The position numbers were made by a program, and so were the translations under genes. Under the pieces are notes generated by a model. The model searched no databases and had not been told where the DNA came from. It was given only the letters and a program-made list of their open reading frames with translations. A stretch of 64,000 bases of DNA from Thunnus maccoyii. Its lineage: Eukaryota > Chordata > Actinopteri > Scombriformes > Scombridae. The stretch spans positions 9,922,490 to 9,986,489 of the forward strand of contig NC_056534.1 in assembly GCF_910596095.1 (NCBI RefSeq). Reading direction: 5' to 3'. This document shows positions 13,201 to 28,000 of the stretch, one piece after another; position 1 is the first letter of the stretch; each line of letters begins with the position of its first letter.

Positions 13201-16200
13201 GTGCAAGCCTTGCTTCTCTTTTAATCAGGTTTTTTGATAACATTGTGGACTGATACAGGCAGGCTGGCTGACATAGCAGGCAGCTATTCTTCTATCAACA
13301 TCAGAGGGAACGCTAGTGAAGGGTACTAACTCACTGAGAGACAAATATTGCTAACAGTGTCTCACAAAGGACATGCGAGCCAAACAACGAGCAGAAAACT
13401 AGTAATTCTTACTTGTTATATCACAGGCAGTGAGCATTTCTACGCTGCTAGTCTGAATCACAGGGGGCAAGCATCAGCTCCCTATGGCAGGCAGTGTATT
13501 GATCCTGCTAGCCTCTAGCTAGCGGTGGGTGCTAACTCACATGTATTCAGTGACGGGGGCATTGCTGACAGTGTGGGCTGTAGCGGGCAGGCTAGCTTCG
13601 CTACCGTAGCTGGAGCCACAGCTGTAGAGACTGGGCATGTGAACGCGGTACAGGTTATCGTGCACACCACCCCGTGAGGCACCCGACTCGTCCTCTCCGT
13701 CTTCCTCATCCGTCCTTCAATTGGTCAGGGTGAGGGCAGGGCACGAGAGGGCATGATGGGTAGGAGGGGAGAAAGGTAGAGGGGAGGGAGATCCGAGAGA
13801 GACAACAGAGTGTAAACAAGTGGTTGAAGAGGAGGTTAGGAGAGGGGAAGGTGAACTTGTACTACGTGGAGTCCCTTGATACAAAAGACTGTGTAAGGCC
13901 ATGCCTCCAGCACCAAAGCAGCTGAACAAGAAAAAAAAAGGAACATGTGCAGCATTCATCTACAGAACAGGTCCCCTACCAGTACAGCAGGGTCTCTAAT
14001 GTTACTGCATGACTACAGTTCACCAGCAAAGTGGACCCATTTTGGTTGCTGTGTGCAATTACATGAAATGAATCATATGAAGATACTCTAAAAGTCCTCT
14101 TAATAGGTAGAAACATGCAGTCATTTTCTTCATGCAACCTTCCTCTGTTGACATAAAAGATTTGCTCCTGATAATAACTATCAATTTCAAACTGTCCAAA
14201 TTTCAAGAATCTATGTTCTTTGATGTATTCATGCATTACTGAGTGCTCCATGAAAAGTTAAAGCAAAAAACGTCAGGAAAAAAGGAGATAATATGGCTGG
14301 TTTGGGAAAACCATTTTCAGACATAAAATGGTCAAAAAATGTAAAACGGCCAGCAACGTAACAGAATGAGGCATCAAATAAGATATGTGCTGATTTGGAA
14401 GCTGGATCTCTGGCTACAGAAATGAACTGGCTGATCAGCCACTAAATACATTTTTTTTTTCCTTCTTTGTTCTTGATGTAAAGCAGCAGTCCATTTATAA
14501 CCCAGTCACATCAGGCCGGTACTGTGAAGTAAAAGGGGGGAGCTGTATTGTATGAATATTTTTTGCAGGTTAACAGAGACAAAAGGCACAAAAGAAGTTA
14601 TTGCCCTGACTGGCCACAAGATGGAAGTGTTTCACTCATTCAACAAGAATAGAGCTAAGCTGTGCAGCCCATCAAACAGACTCAGCTGCAGCAGTCAGCC
14701 TAAAGAGCAACCAACCCCGAGAGCAGTTATTTTGGTAAATTCAGGGACATTATGGATTATTGTTTAATACCTGGCATTGTGTAGCATTGCTGGTAATTTA
14801 CACCCACCAACAAGCATATAACACCACTTACTTATAATGGCACAGGCATGTTTTCATAATTCACAACCACTGTGATAACCATCATTGCATGTGTAGTCTT
14901 AACGTCTATGAACAGATTTTTACCACAGGTATTATTTGGTTGTTTGAACGTGCGGGTTTATCTGACCATAAGGTCATTCAATTTCTTCAATATTCACCAT
15001 CATTCGCTGAAGCCCAAAGCATTTCCAAATCAGGACAGGGAGAGAGGAGGAAGGGAAGAAACAGAAGGAGGAAGTGGGGCACAGAAAAAAAAACAAAAAA
15101 AACGTGGTGATACACAATCTAACAAAACACTGGTGCTCCAAGTCCACAGCGGAAGAAAAGAAAATGAGAGATACGTACAAACATAGAAACAAACAGTCAG
15201 CCAGACTGGCAGTGCTAACGGCAAACAATAAAATAAACAAAACTTGCAGAGAAAAAGTAAATGGATGCCAAGACAGGCAGGAGGACGTACCGTACCATAC
15301 AACAGCTCGGGAGGCAAATACACTTAAAGAATGACATGCATGGATACCGAGTAGATTCTTTATGGGTCGTTCTCCGGTTTTCAAGTCATCAGTTAGACTA
15401 TTAAGAAGTTAGAGCTAGTACCATGTTAGCTGTTAGTGTTAAGATTAACTACGTAGATGAATTTAGGAAAATGTAAAAAAGCTTGTGCGTGGCTTGTGAG
15501 AGACTGTGTGTGCGCGTGTTACCTCTTGCCAGGCCAGGTATGTGGCACGCTGCATACAATTGAGGAGAACATGAGAGCAGTGACAAAGGAGAAGAGCACC
15601 AGGTAGATGAGACCCTCCACGCCGTCGTAACACAGTCCCGTCAACGCCTGAACGTAGTCCTACAGAGAGAGAGAGAGAGAGAGAGAGATACAGAGAGGAG
15701 AGGAGAGGATGGCTCAGCATTTTTAATGAGGGAGAAGGAGTAGGTGTCATTTTTAATGAGGTAACTGAACCATCTTGGACACAGTATTTTTTTTAGATTT
15801 CTTAAAACATGGATGGAATCTTTAAGAAAACCCGTGATTTGAGGACTTCTCTCTCTTTTTAACACAACACACATAGTGACTCACCATGTGTAGGCTGCGA
15901 CAGTCGACCAGAGCAGTCAGCTGATGAAGACCAACCTCGGTGGAATTCAGCACGGACTGGATTTGCTCGAGACTTCCCTGCACACACAGAGCGAAGGTTA
16001 CACACGCACGCACGCTCGATATAGATATCCACCCTCACGTACATCTACGCGCTCCGGATAAACACATGTGTGCTGGGCCCTTTTGTAACTGCCACTTTCA
16101 TCACCCTCCCACTAACGTGAATCCACTCATCTGTGAAAATAAGGACCTTCGGATCATTACATGCACACACAACACACACACACACATACCTTGGTGTTGG

Positions 16201-19045
16201 CATAATCACGTGTTGCTGATCTCAGTAGCTCTGCCACATCATCCTGCATCTCCACCAATGCTTTGTGACTCCCTGACAGCCTCTACAAAACATACAGATA
16301 AACACCGGAGACAACAAACATGCAAAAAACACAAACAAACACACAAATATATCTTCTGGTTATTCAATTCGGTTCAAAATGAGCTGAAATGAGGGAAGTG
16401 CAGTATAGAAAAGCGATGACGTCGGTCAAATTACAAGAGAAAAGAAAAACACTGATGAGGGTGAAGTTACCTGCTGGAAGGGGTTAATTTGGCCAGAGTT
16501 GCACCTCAGGTAATACTGCAGGATATCTGGGAATATACCAATAAACACATTTTAATAGAATAATTACACACACATTAATGAAAGAAACACTGTGGGTATA
16601 AAGACTTTCTGAGCCCTGTACGTCTCTATGGAGGGAGCATTATTCCGGCACAATTGTGTGTGCGCGTGTGTGTGTTTTTATGTGTGTATTAGTGAGGCAA
16701 CATCTGTGCTCTACAGCAGACAGATAGAGCGGAAACAACTGACAGACAACAGAACTCATTAGATGAGTGCAAATAGGGAAGAGAGTGAGGGGAGAGGAAG
16801 AAAGGGAGCAATTGAGAGGTAAAGAGGGATATAAAAGGATGAAGAGAGAGAACAAATCAGATAATGATCCTAAGTGTGTTCTGAATATTTCTCTCTCTCT
16901 CTATTTTTTTTTTTTTTTTTTTTTTACATTTGGGACAGGCGAGAGGGAAAAGCGAGCGGGGAGTAGAAGGCTGCTGATGCACTGCAGTCAGCAGAGGGAG
17001 AGTAAGAGCTTTTAGATACCAGAGTGTCAATCAAACCCAATCCCTTTGGATACACGCTCACACACACACACAAGCACACACACGCACGCTCTTGTTTCTT
17101 AAAATAGAAGCGACATGTCAGGGTGAGATTCGACAGTCGGCGTGGAAACGGGGAGTCTTTTCTTGATGTTTCTGCTGATTTGTCAACCTAGAGTACAGTA
17201 TCTGCCTATGAGTAGCCCATTGACCAATCATCTCCTGTTCTTTCCTCCTTCCGTTTTCCACGATAATTAACACTACTGATGATAAAATGTATGTCGAAAA
17301 TGGTCAGTTGGATGGCTGCTCCCAGTTCACCGGTCCTGCGTTTTCTTGTCTGCATACCTTGGTTGATGACAGCGTTTTCCTTGGTTACCCTGGTGATGTA
17401 GGTATCCGGGGAAACGCAGAAGTCGCTCGCCGACTGTAAGAGGGTAAGCACACATGACACATCAGGCTACAGTAACATCCTCGCTGAACGCACTTGCTCG
17501 AGCGGTGGGAAGAGATTACATCACTGTGGAGCCCAGAGAGCTCCGCGATGTTGCCATGGTTACACACTTACAGCAGCGACAGCCAGTTCCAGGCCGAGAG
17601 ACCCCCAGCTGATTATCAGAGTCAGAACCCCCATCAGACACACTCTGAAGGACAAACAAACACACATCTTTTTAAAGTCGAGACTCAGCTTACCGACGTG
17701 ACAATCATAACACAGTTTAGAGAGGATTTGACTCATCCAATAGCAACACCTTTTGAGGTATGAAGTAAGGCTACGTACCCAATCAGAGTGCCTCTAGAGT
17801 TGCGTATCAGGCCGAAGAGAACCAGGAGACAAATCAGGACATCAAACAGCAGCAGGCCAAGGTACCCCAACCACCTGTACAGATTTACCACAGTGTTTCA
17901 GGGGATATTCATATTTCAACACACTACACAGAAGGAAATTATATCCTTCACATAAAAGATGATGATAGTCTTTGGGGACTGAGCTAATTAATCCTTAAGC
18001 ATACACCATGGAGGAAGGCATTTCACTCCGAGGTCACAATCAGATCACTCACTTATTCTTTTTAAACGGTTTTGGACTCGCAGGATTATAAAGCAAATGT
18101 AGCAATTAGTTTATTCACTGGGCTTTCTACTGCTTTAAGTTAAATGTACTTGCTGTTACCACAGTAACCACAGGCATCACCACACCACCCAGGACTGAAA
18201 TCTTAAGGATTACAACTTGAAGCATTATTGCCATGGTTGGTTAACGACTTTATGAGCGGACCAGCATGGTTGGTTTTAATGGTTTTAACATAGCACCTCT
18301 TACAGGAATATTTACTCAGACTGTGTTACTGTATGACACTCATACCGTTACATGTTAGTACTGACCTGTAAAAGTCAAAGGCCTCCGTCTTGCGGGCCAA
18401 GTCCTCCAGGGAAATGTCAGTATTGGACCAGAAGGGAACGTCCACCATCAGCTTCACCAGCTCGTCCAGCTGTCCCTGCAGCTTTTGGACGATGGACACG
18501 TAGTCTGTCTGCTCCTTGTAGGCTGTCTCCAACTGGACCAGGCTCTCCTCCACTGTCTGGTTTAAGGCTAGGGCACTGTCTGACACCTGTACATTCACAG
18601 GAAAGAGAAATTAGCCGGGAAAACTACCACAGTCTCATTTTTATTTATGTTTTGTGTGATGGATACAGCAGGTAACTCACCAGTTTCTCCACCCCGGACA
18701 CGGTGCGGTTGGCGTGACGGAGCGAGTACGCCAAACGATTGGCTCCGTCGCTCGACTCCCCGTTTCCGTAGAATCCTACAGCGATGCCGGCGCTGTAGGG
18801 GGAAGAAAGCAGAGAGTGCAAAGTATTAACACACAATCACTAAGTCAACCATCGGATGGCATGACAATAATCAACACGGATGAGTGAGCCGTTCTCTTTT
18901 TTGCTCACAGTCATACATGTACAGAATTATCGAGTGCAGTTCCTCTGTTAACCAGCAACAGGCGGCGCTGAGCTCTTCGTTCTTTGCTATGGTGTCACCC
19001 TCAGGCAAGCACAGGACTACCAAGAATGATTCAAACACACACACA

Positions 19046-19081
<36 letters not shown>

Positions 19082-22000
19082 AATTGGGTCACCAGACCGC
19101 ACATAATGTGATCCTTCTGCAGCTCTGCACCCACATTCACACATGACACATGCTACAATATCTGAGGTTCCTGGCCCCAACACCCTTCCAAACCCCTTGA
19201 ACTCTTTAACCGTGTGCGCACCACGAACCCCCTTCGCCCACACGACCCCAGCATCTCCGCTACCGAAGAAATTGTCTTTACACACGTCACGTCTAACCCT
19301 CTTTCCCCTACAAACCCCTCCCCGCTTTGCTCTTATTTTCTTCCTCACCTTGTAAAGCTCTCGTAGCCCCCCTCTCTTCCCTTTGCGTACTGTATGTGCG
19401 CATGTGTGTATGACTGTACTCTTTGTATTGATGATGTCTCAGTCTGCACGCTCACACCAGACAGATTGTAGAGGGAAATTTACGGCCATTGTTAAGGCAA
19501 TTCATTCTAGCCCATTAGATCTTGAGTACCCCCGTGAGTTTACACACACAAGCCATTGTGTAGGTGTGTGTGTGTGTGTGTGTGTTTCAAAGCTTTACGA
19601 TGGACTTTATGTGTACATGTGACATAAACCTGGAAATACAGAGGGAAACAGGCTTTACAAGACTAACAGAATAAAGATGAATACAGGCGTCGTAGGGACA
19701 TAAATGAACTTTGGATGTAACATTTTCCATTTCCTCACCCATTCCTGCCTCCCACCTTCCTTTTCCATCCTTCATGTCATATCAGTTTTAACAGTTAATG
19801 ATCTCCTTCCACTCCTGTTTACTCATCCTCTTCTCCTCTCTTTGCATCTGTTCTCTCTCCCACTCCTTTCTCTCTCTCTCTCTCCGGTTCCCATCATCCC
19901 TCCTCTTCTCTGTCCTCTCTCCATGAGTTTTATCTTGCTGGTTTAATACCTGCTGCTCATACCAGGGGATTTCATGACATTATCAACCAACAGCTTAGGA
20001 TATGAGACATAAAGGGAAGGGGGAGGGGCTGCGGTAAGGCAAAAAAATCAAAAGTCAAAAGACAGCAAACATTGCCTTTTAAAAAAACTTCCCCATCCAA
20101 AAACACACGTATACGTTACTCAGATGTCATCTTACCTCAAAGATACCACAACCTGTTCTGAATGTTGCTAACTCAGAGTGATAGAGCGCCGTTTCACTTC
20201 ATTTTCAGCTGAAATGGACTGACATCATAATGCTAAAAATGCTTTGCTGTAACTAAACGAGCAGACTAAAATGCTCTCAGCTGGAGCTTGTTAGACAAGG
20301 CAGTGAAAGCTGTACCGAGTCAAAATTGGGTTCATGATGAGTTCAAGTCTTAACCAAACCGATTCACCTAAATCCAGAAGAAATGCATCCAACTAGTGAC
20401 ACAGCCAAATGACATGTCATTCTTTATAATCATAGTGATACTTGAATACATTAAATAATAAACTGGTCTTCCATGTAAACAAGTGACTAAATACAGACAC
20501 ATAATCCCACAACTGACCACAAACTTAAGTGAGAAAATATTATCATGAGCTGCAACTAATGATTACTTTTGGTATTGATTTAACTCACAAATACTCTTTT
20601 GATTAACTGATGACTAATTCAGTCTATGAAAAAGAAAAAAACAGTAAAAAAAAATACCCTTACAAGTTCCCAGAATCCATGCTGATGTCTTCAAATTATA
20701 TGTATTATCCGACCAACAATCTAAAACATAGTAATATTCAGTTTACAATGATATAAAGATATAAAAATCATCACATTAGTGAGACTAGAACCAGTAAACG
20801 TTTGGCATTTTTTTCTTGGTAACAGGTGTCCAACGACCTCATACGAGCAACAGCTTGATCCATCTAAAACCACTGCACCTGCACACGAATGGAAGGAAAT
20901 CAAGATGTAGTTGGTATGCCAAAAATAAAATATGATGTCATCTTAAATTGTGAACAGAGAATCACATGAGCACGTTCACTCACGCACGCACGCACACACA
21001 CACACTCGGATCCATATCAAATATTCAATAAGAAATATTATAGCTAATCATAAAATATTAAAACCTGCAAAAAAACACTCTTCAGCACTGAGTCACGCGA
21101 ACACACACACACACACACACATACACACACACACAGACACAGCTCCCCCTGACTGTATAATTCATTTCTCGTCTCTGCATCAAATCTGCTTCTGTCTCCA
21201 TGGCAACCTTTCTAGGCCAGGGAGACGGCCGAACAGAGAGAAATAATAAATAACAGAGGGGGGGGGGGGCTAACAGTGATGAAGAAAAGAGGAAGAGAGA
21301 GAGAATAAGTCAAGAGAAGGGGAAGTAGAAAAGTGATGAGAGAGTGAAAGATAGAGGAGTAGGTTGTGTGTGTCTATGAGCAGGCGGGTTATTTGTGTGC
21401 CAAGAAGAGCAGAGTCCGGTGTCAAAAAACACACTCTACCCCGCTGCTCGGTCACAAAAGGTGAAAGACCTCGGAGTGTACACACGGCCTTCAGAGTCAG
21501 ATCAACACAGCGGAGTGTAACCACCTGGCTGGCTTCCCGTTACACCACACGGCCTTTCATGCTTAAACAAGATTGAAGATTGAGCGGTGCGACGTAGGTA
21601 GATTTATAGTCATAATGTACAAACAGTGCGTCCGCTGTCGAGTGAAAACGTTTGCAGGAAGTAAATAAAAAGGCCATGTTTTCAGCTTGATGGATGTACA
21701 TTTCAACGTTATTAAACAGCTTTTAAAGGGTTTCGAGACCTCCCTCCCTGCTTCTGTTTATTCAACCCATCTTCTCTCCAAACTAACAACTCAGAGCACA
21801 TGTCAGCAAGACTAACGCTATTAAAATGTTCAGGAGCGAAAATAAACATAAATCAGAGTGTGTTTTCCATCGTGTGTGTGTTTACATCATGGTATTTAAT
21901 TGCTGTTTACCACATGTGATGACATTCATAGGAGGTCTTAATGAATAATTTTGTCTGTTTTGATCCGTGTAAACCTCATAGTTTTTTATCAGATTTTTTT

Positions 22001-25000
22001 TGGGGGCTTTTTGGTGCAGTGGAAGCATGTAAGTAAAAAACGTTCCTGCTTGTTTTTCATATTTTCCACTAAGGTAATGTAGTGCCCTCCAGCCAATCAC
22101 CAGAGAAAATGCCGCTAAAATCTACAGAGGAATTTCTTTAATGAGAGAGAATGAAAACACCTTTACTCGCTCAAGCGTTCTTGAATATATAAAACAAATC
22201 TTACACCTTATGGCAGTTGTTGCGAGGGTAGAAAGGAGAGTTTAAACACCTTTAAACAGACATCGCTTTGTTATAACGGTGTACGGAGGCGTTACTCTTA
22301 CGGGGGGACGACCTCTCACCTGCAGACGAGCGTAGCGATGATGACACACCAGGCGGTGCAGCAGCAGTCGGCGCTAGGCTGCTGGGAGTGCGTATGGGAG
22401 TGCGAGGAATCGTCACTCTTGCGTCGTCGGCAGCAGAGCCAGAACGAGTAGAAGAGAAGGAACAGGAGGTCGAGACCCAAACACAGCAGAGCCACGGCCC
22501 CGAGCAGCAAGATAGACTATGGAGAAGAGGGAGAAAAACAAACAATTAGTGGCGATAGGAATCTTATGATTGTACAATACAGTGTGTTGTTATACTATTC
22601 CTGTTGAACTTTAGGCTTGAGAGTCGTCCTTATCGCAGGGAAGAGGACGATTTAGGAAGTGGGTTAAGGATACAGGAAGCGAATTAGCTGATACAGGCAG
22701 AAATCAGACACACGGACAGACCACATGATTTAGTTTTTTTCCTGTGTACACAGATTGATTGACTGTGTTCACCTCTCAAGACATTTGAGGCCAAAAACAA
22801 GAGAGCGTCTGTTAAACGGTCATTTGATGGATACCATGAAAAACACATTTGCACACCATCAAACAGGCGCACACCTCCATGGAGTGAGCGGAAGCCGTGC
22901 TGTTGGGGAGCTGTGTGTGCGCTAGAGACCCACCACACAGATCACATACCCTCTAAAAGCTTTGAAGTGTAAAAGAAGGAAGGGATGGTGGGGGGGGGGG
23001 GGGGACAGACAGAAGGAGAAGTGGAGGGTGGTTGAGGAGGGGGGGAAGGGAGTAAATTTGGAACAACAAAAAAAAAAAAAAAACAGGCTGAAGAGACAGA
23101 AGAGAAGATGATGTGAAAGAAGACGACTGAACTCGACACTAAAAAAGGGAGAAACGGGTAAAGACGGAGATGAGAGCTGTTACAGCAATTTGACTGGAAC
23201 TGATGAAATCTTTTTTTATCGCACGCAGACCCACACGCTGCAAATGTTAGTTTTTCTTTCCCATCTGGGGTCGTCTGGGAAAGTCATTGAGCTGCAGGAC
23301 CGCTCGGAGAGACAACGACGCGTTTCTGGAAAACTCAAAACTCTCAATCTGCTAGAACACTTAAGACAAAAGGAATTCTGCTTGGTCAGAAGAAGTTAGC
23401 GAGACTAAAAAACGGTGTAAATATGGGGAATCCTCCACGGATGATAGCGAAATATGACTCCACCTCCGAGATTCTCACAGACTTCCTGGCTTCCAGGCTT
23501 TATAAACTGCTGGTCTTTATACTGACCTAAATTTTTTCCTCAGTGCCAGACAGCAATTACTGATCCTGCGGCAATTTATGCACCTCCACAGTAAATAAGC
23601 ACATGTACTGTAGAGTATGTGTGTGTATGTGCCAAAATCTACATCATATCTGAAAACCTTTCTTCAATCATTAAACAATAGAAAGCAAAATATTCTAAGG
23701 CAGCAACCTGTGGGTTTTTAGGGCTTAGATCTGTGTGAGAAGTATAATTCGGGATTGTTAACACCAAATCTGATCTACCCCTGATTTGGCACACTTTACT
23801 GAGAAATTCCTGAACTTCAGAAAACATCACGGAAATAACTGTTCACACTAAGCAGTCACACTAGAGCCCGCTGATAGCTTGTCTTTGAAGGTACAAATCT
23901 CTTTTCACATTGCTAAACAATGCAGCCTAATAAGGTCACCGTTTCGACGTAAAGTATGACGATCCAGAACGGCGAAATGCGCTGTGTCAAATCTGGAGGG
24001 CTTAAGTTAATCTAGGCGGGCTAGTGGGTCACTAGACCACAGCAGCGGCAGCAGCAGCAGATAGGTTACAATATGATGTATAATAGGATGTGACCTGCAG
24101 TGGTGTAATGTGACATCTGAAGGGAGAGAGGACTCAAACACAACCCTGCTGAGACATCGATGTGCTTCAGTTGTTTGAGCCTAAAGCGAGGAGATATCAA
24201 ACTTAAATGAAACGTGAGTCCGTCCCTTTACAACGTCGTTACCCATCGGTAAGAAACCGTGTGTGCATTTATGTGTCAATACTGTGCTCCTGTGATTACC
24301 ACATTACTTTCTCACGGGAGAGCGGTTGGTAAGCCAGGGCTGAGCCAGAGGAAATCACTTGATTGCTTTTCTCCAACAGGTTAAAGAAAGACAAGTGGAG
24401 GATGGGAGGAGAGGATCCTGATGGGAGAGGAGGGGGAGATAAGCTCCGCAGATTCCTAGTCTGTAGCATTATCCCGTTATTATCTATGGGCTTAGCGCTA
24501 GAGACGTTGTGCTATGTTAAAGGCATACTGTGCGCCGCTAATGCATTGTTTGATCTCTTGTGCCTGTAAAAATCGACGTCATGGCTTAATACCGTATAGA
24601 ATAAAATGCAATCAGGCTTTTGCGGAGTAAGAATGAAAACCTCACGCTACATCGATGGTTGATGGATGTTTTCATGGCGTCCTGTATAAATCATGTTACG
24701 GGAATGACGGTAGATGTAGAGGAGAAGAAGAGAGGGGAGAGGAAAAGACATTGGGAGAGAAAGTGTATTATTTCCATTATGAAATAAACTGCAGAGCTCG
24801 ATCAATAAGTCTTTTTTTTTTGCTGGTTCAAGGTTCTCAAATGTGAGGATTTGTATTTTCAGCTTTGTTTTTTGTCATATACAGTATAATAAACTGAATC
24901 TTTGGGTTTTGTACTACTGATAAAACAAACTATTTGAACTGTAAAATTGGCCTTCAGGAAATTACAATGAGCATTTTTCATTTTCCGTTCCAGGACTCTC

Positions 25001-28000
25001 TGGTGTCTGGTGTATGAGCTTCATGTTAAACCTATAATCTGATCTGAGGACCGGGTCTCTGCAGCCACCTCGCTCTCCTCCAACTGTGTATGATGATGGT
25101 CACAAGATTAACTGTCGGGCTGACAAACCATCAGAGCTGATTAAGCGTGGATCAATTAGCTACTAATAAGCATGATGAGCTTGGGTGTGCGTGTGTGTGT
25201 GTGCGTGTGTGTGCGCATTTAGGCTACACCAGGTCAGCTTGCAGGCTGGAGGAGGGGCAAAACCTTAAACGCCCAGGCACAGTGATCTACTTTCAAGCTG
25301 TCCGTTGAAGTGTGTGTACGTGCGCGTTCGTGAGTGTGTGTGTGTGCGTGTGTGTGTGTGTGTGTGAGCTGACAGGATCAATCTCTTCCACCTCAGTGAG
25401 TTGTCCTTGCACTCTCTCTCTGCCTGTGTATTAGTCTGTGGTCAGGCCTTGCCTACTACTATCCTCTCAACTTGAGGCGCTGACTGACCTCCAGTTCATT
25501 CTGTTAATATTCACCTGTGCTACGGGGTCAAAGTGCAACCAAAACACTTTTCTTTTCATTTTTCTCTGATGACCTGGGTCACTGGGTGACACGTTTTGAT
25601 CTTGAAACACACAAAAGATTCAAGAGTAGCTCCTTTTGTCTTTGATCCACTCTGATCCTTTAAAAAAACCTATGAGATAATGCCTTCCACTGTGCAAACT
25701 GTAGCATACTATAAAAAAATACCAATTACTGACTTACTTTCCACAGCTGGGAATGTGTGTGTGTGTGTGTGTGCGTGTGTGTTATTACAGGTCACATGAT
25801 TCATCTGTAATGTTCTGCAGCTGTTTAACTGCGGCTGGTAGCTGACTCTGCATTTCTACCATAATACAAACAGAAGAACGTGCACACACACACACACGCA
25901 CGCAGATAGGCCCACATGCTATTCAATGCCTTGCAGAACCTCAAGACAAGAGCTCCTATTTCAGCTCTTCAGGAAAAATAAATAAATACAACCGTTTTCT
26001 TGCTGAAAGCCACAAAGTCAGTATCCCCAATAAAGTCATCAGAGGCCAACTGTGACTGAATACTCAACAGTTTTTATACAGTGTGTTTGGTTAAGAGAAA
26101 AACTTCTGCACTGCAAAGACAGTGAGTGAGTGAGTGAGTGAGTGAGTGAGTGAGTGAGCGAGTGAGCGAGTGAGAGACACATTGTGTGAGATGAAAGTTT
26201 TGAGCGGCTCAAGAGCTGAATACGAATGAACCTTTGCCAAATCACATCAGAAAGAAAAACACTACACAGAAGAATCTCTCTCCATTGTGCAAAGTGTGTG
26301 GTGGTGTGGTGACAGACTCAGTTGCACTGAAGGACACTGTGTAAGACCTTGTTTGTGTGTGTGTGTGTGTGTGTGTGTGCCTGTGCGCGTGTGTGTGCGT
26401 GTGTTTTGCATCTCTCAGCTGGATGAGTGGATGCATGAAAGCCTTTGAGACAGATATACTGAGCCAATCTAAAGACGGGCTTCAGTGAAAGAGTGAAAGA
26501 AAGAAAGAGAGCATTCTTTCACAACAGACTACAGCCCTCCCCTTCCCACTCTCTCTCTCCCCCCTGTTCCCTCCCTCCCCCCTCCCTCCCTCCCTCCCAC
26601 CCCAATCCAATTCAACCTCCTTCTTCTTGTTATTCTCACCCTCTATCCCTCCCTCGCCCTCCCCCCGTCTAGCCAGAATTAATGATTTCACCCTGAATAG
26701 AACCCCTATATTCACTCACACACACACACACAATAACACACACAACCCCTAAGGGAGGTCCGTGACCTCACCTCAACAAACAACACCAAGTGCTAAATAC
26801 GCACTGACACAGAAAGTGAACATACTGTATGTGACATATATAGATACAGCACAAATTATATGCGCAACTACTGTACGTGCAAATGATGCACAAACAAACA
26901 TATGATCATAGCGCAGAATGCTCAATGACATAGAAACAGCCCCGTCTGCTAAAATATGTCAGGATGTAATTAGTCTAAAAAGGGGTCCTTAAAATTCCAG
27001 TGGTCACACACATTGACACACACACCCACAAAGGCCCTTAGTTAAACACTGAATAGCTTGCAGGAAGTGACTATTTGGCAGTTTAGAAGCACCTCCCATG
27101 GCTCATCGAGCCTTCTCTCTCTCCTCTCGCCTCCAATCAGTCTCTTTTTATCTTTCTCACTCCTCCTCCTCCTCCCCCCCCTTCTCTCTCCCTACTTCTC
27201 TCTCCGGTTCTCATCTCTCTCCCTTGTTCATGGCTGTGGGTGCCTTCCCACGCTCAGCTCTTGAACTTGCACGCCCTCCCTCCTCTCCCAGTGCATGTCA
27301 GCAAGCTGCATTGAGGTGGTGACTGCAGTGCGTGAAATGCAGGATTCTAAACGATGTGTCTTGGCTTTGGACTACCAAAGGCTGCGTTTTCTGCTGCAGA
27401 GAGAGTGACCTGGAAGTCACCTTGTTTGAGGATTCAAATGAAATGCAGCAAAAAAATCTGGTCCGAAGCCCCTCTTTGAAACAGAGACGCTCTGCATGGC
27501 GACGTTTTATCAAAGAATGACTGCAAATCGTTTTATGCATTTAACTAATTCTAATGAATGTTTTTGCTTCTGGGATATTTTTTCAAGAAACCAAATATTT
27601 GTTTATCCAATAAAATGTCCAAAAACTGTGAAAATTCTCATCTCAAGTCATAGTGATGTCATCAAATTGCTTGTTTGAGGTTGGAACCAGAAAATGTTTA
27701 ATAGCTGATTGTTTTCTGCTGATTAGCCAATCCACTGATTCTGAAACTTTTGGTCCAGTCACCCTTGATAGTCAAACAATGCCTACTCATGGCTCCTCTT
27801 AATAACTGCATGTGTTATTGAGCTTTGGTTCCCTCCTCAGACTGTGTTATGTTAACCGTTTTTAGCATCCTGAAGAAGTGAAACACAAGACACAAGGAAA
27901 AAAAGCAAAAGCTTGAGAAAGGTCAGAATAAAAAACAAAATAATGAAGCAGAAATGGTTTTTCCTTTCTTGGTATTCATCATGCAACCCCTCAGATTTAT

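Noticed and set aside
13515..13709. Minus-strand frame starting MRKTERTSRV
   Set aside because: It is the wrong frame of the ttyh3 exon 13714-13541. The correct frame gives the conserved HMPSLYSCGSSYGSE sequence.
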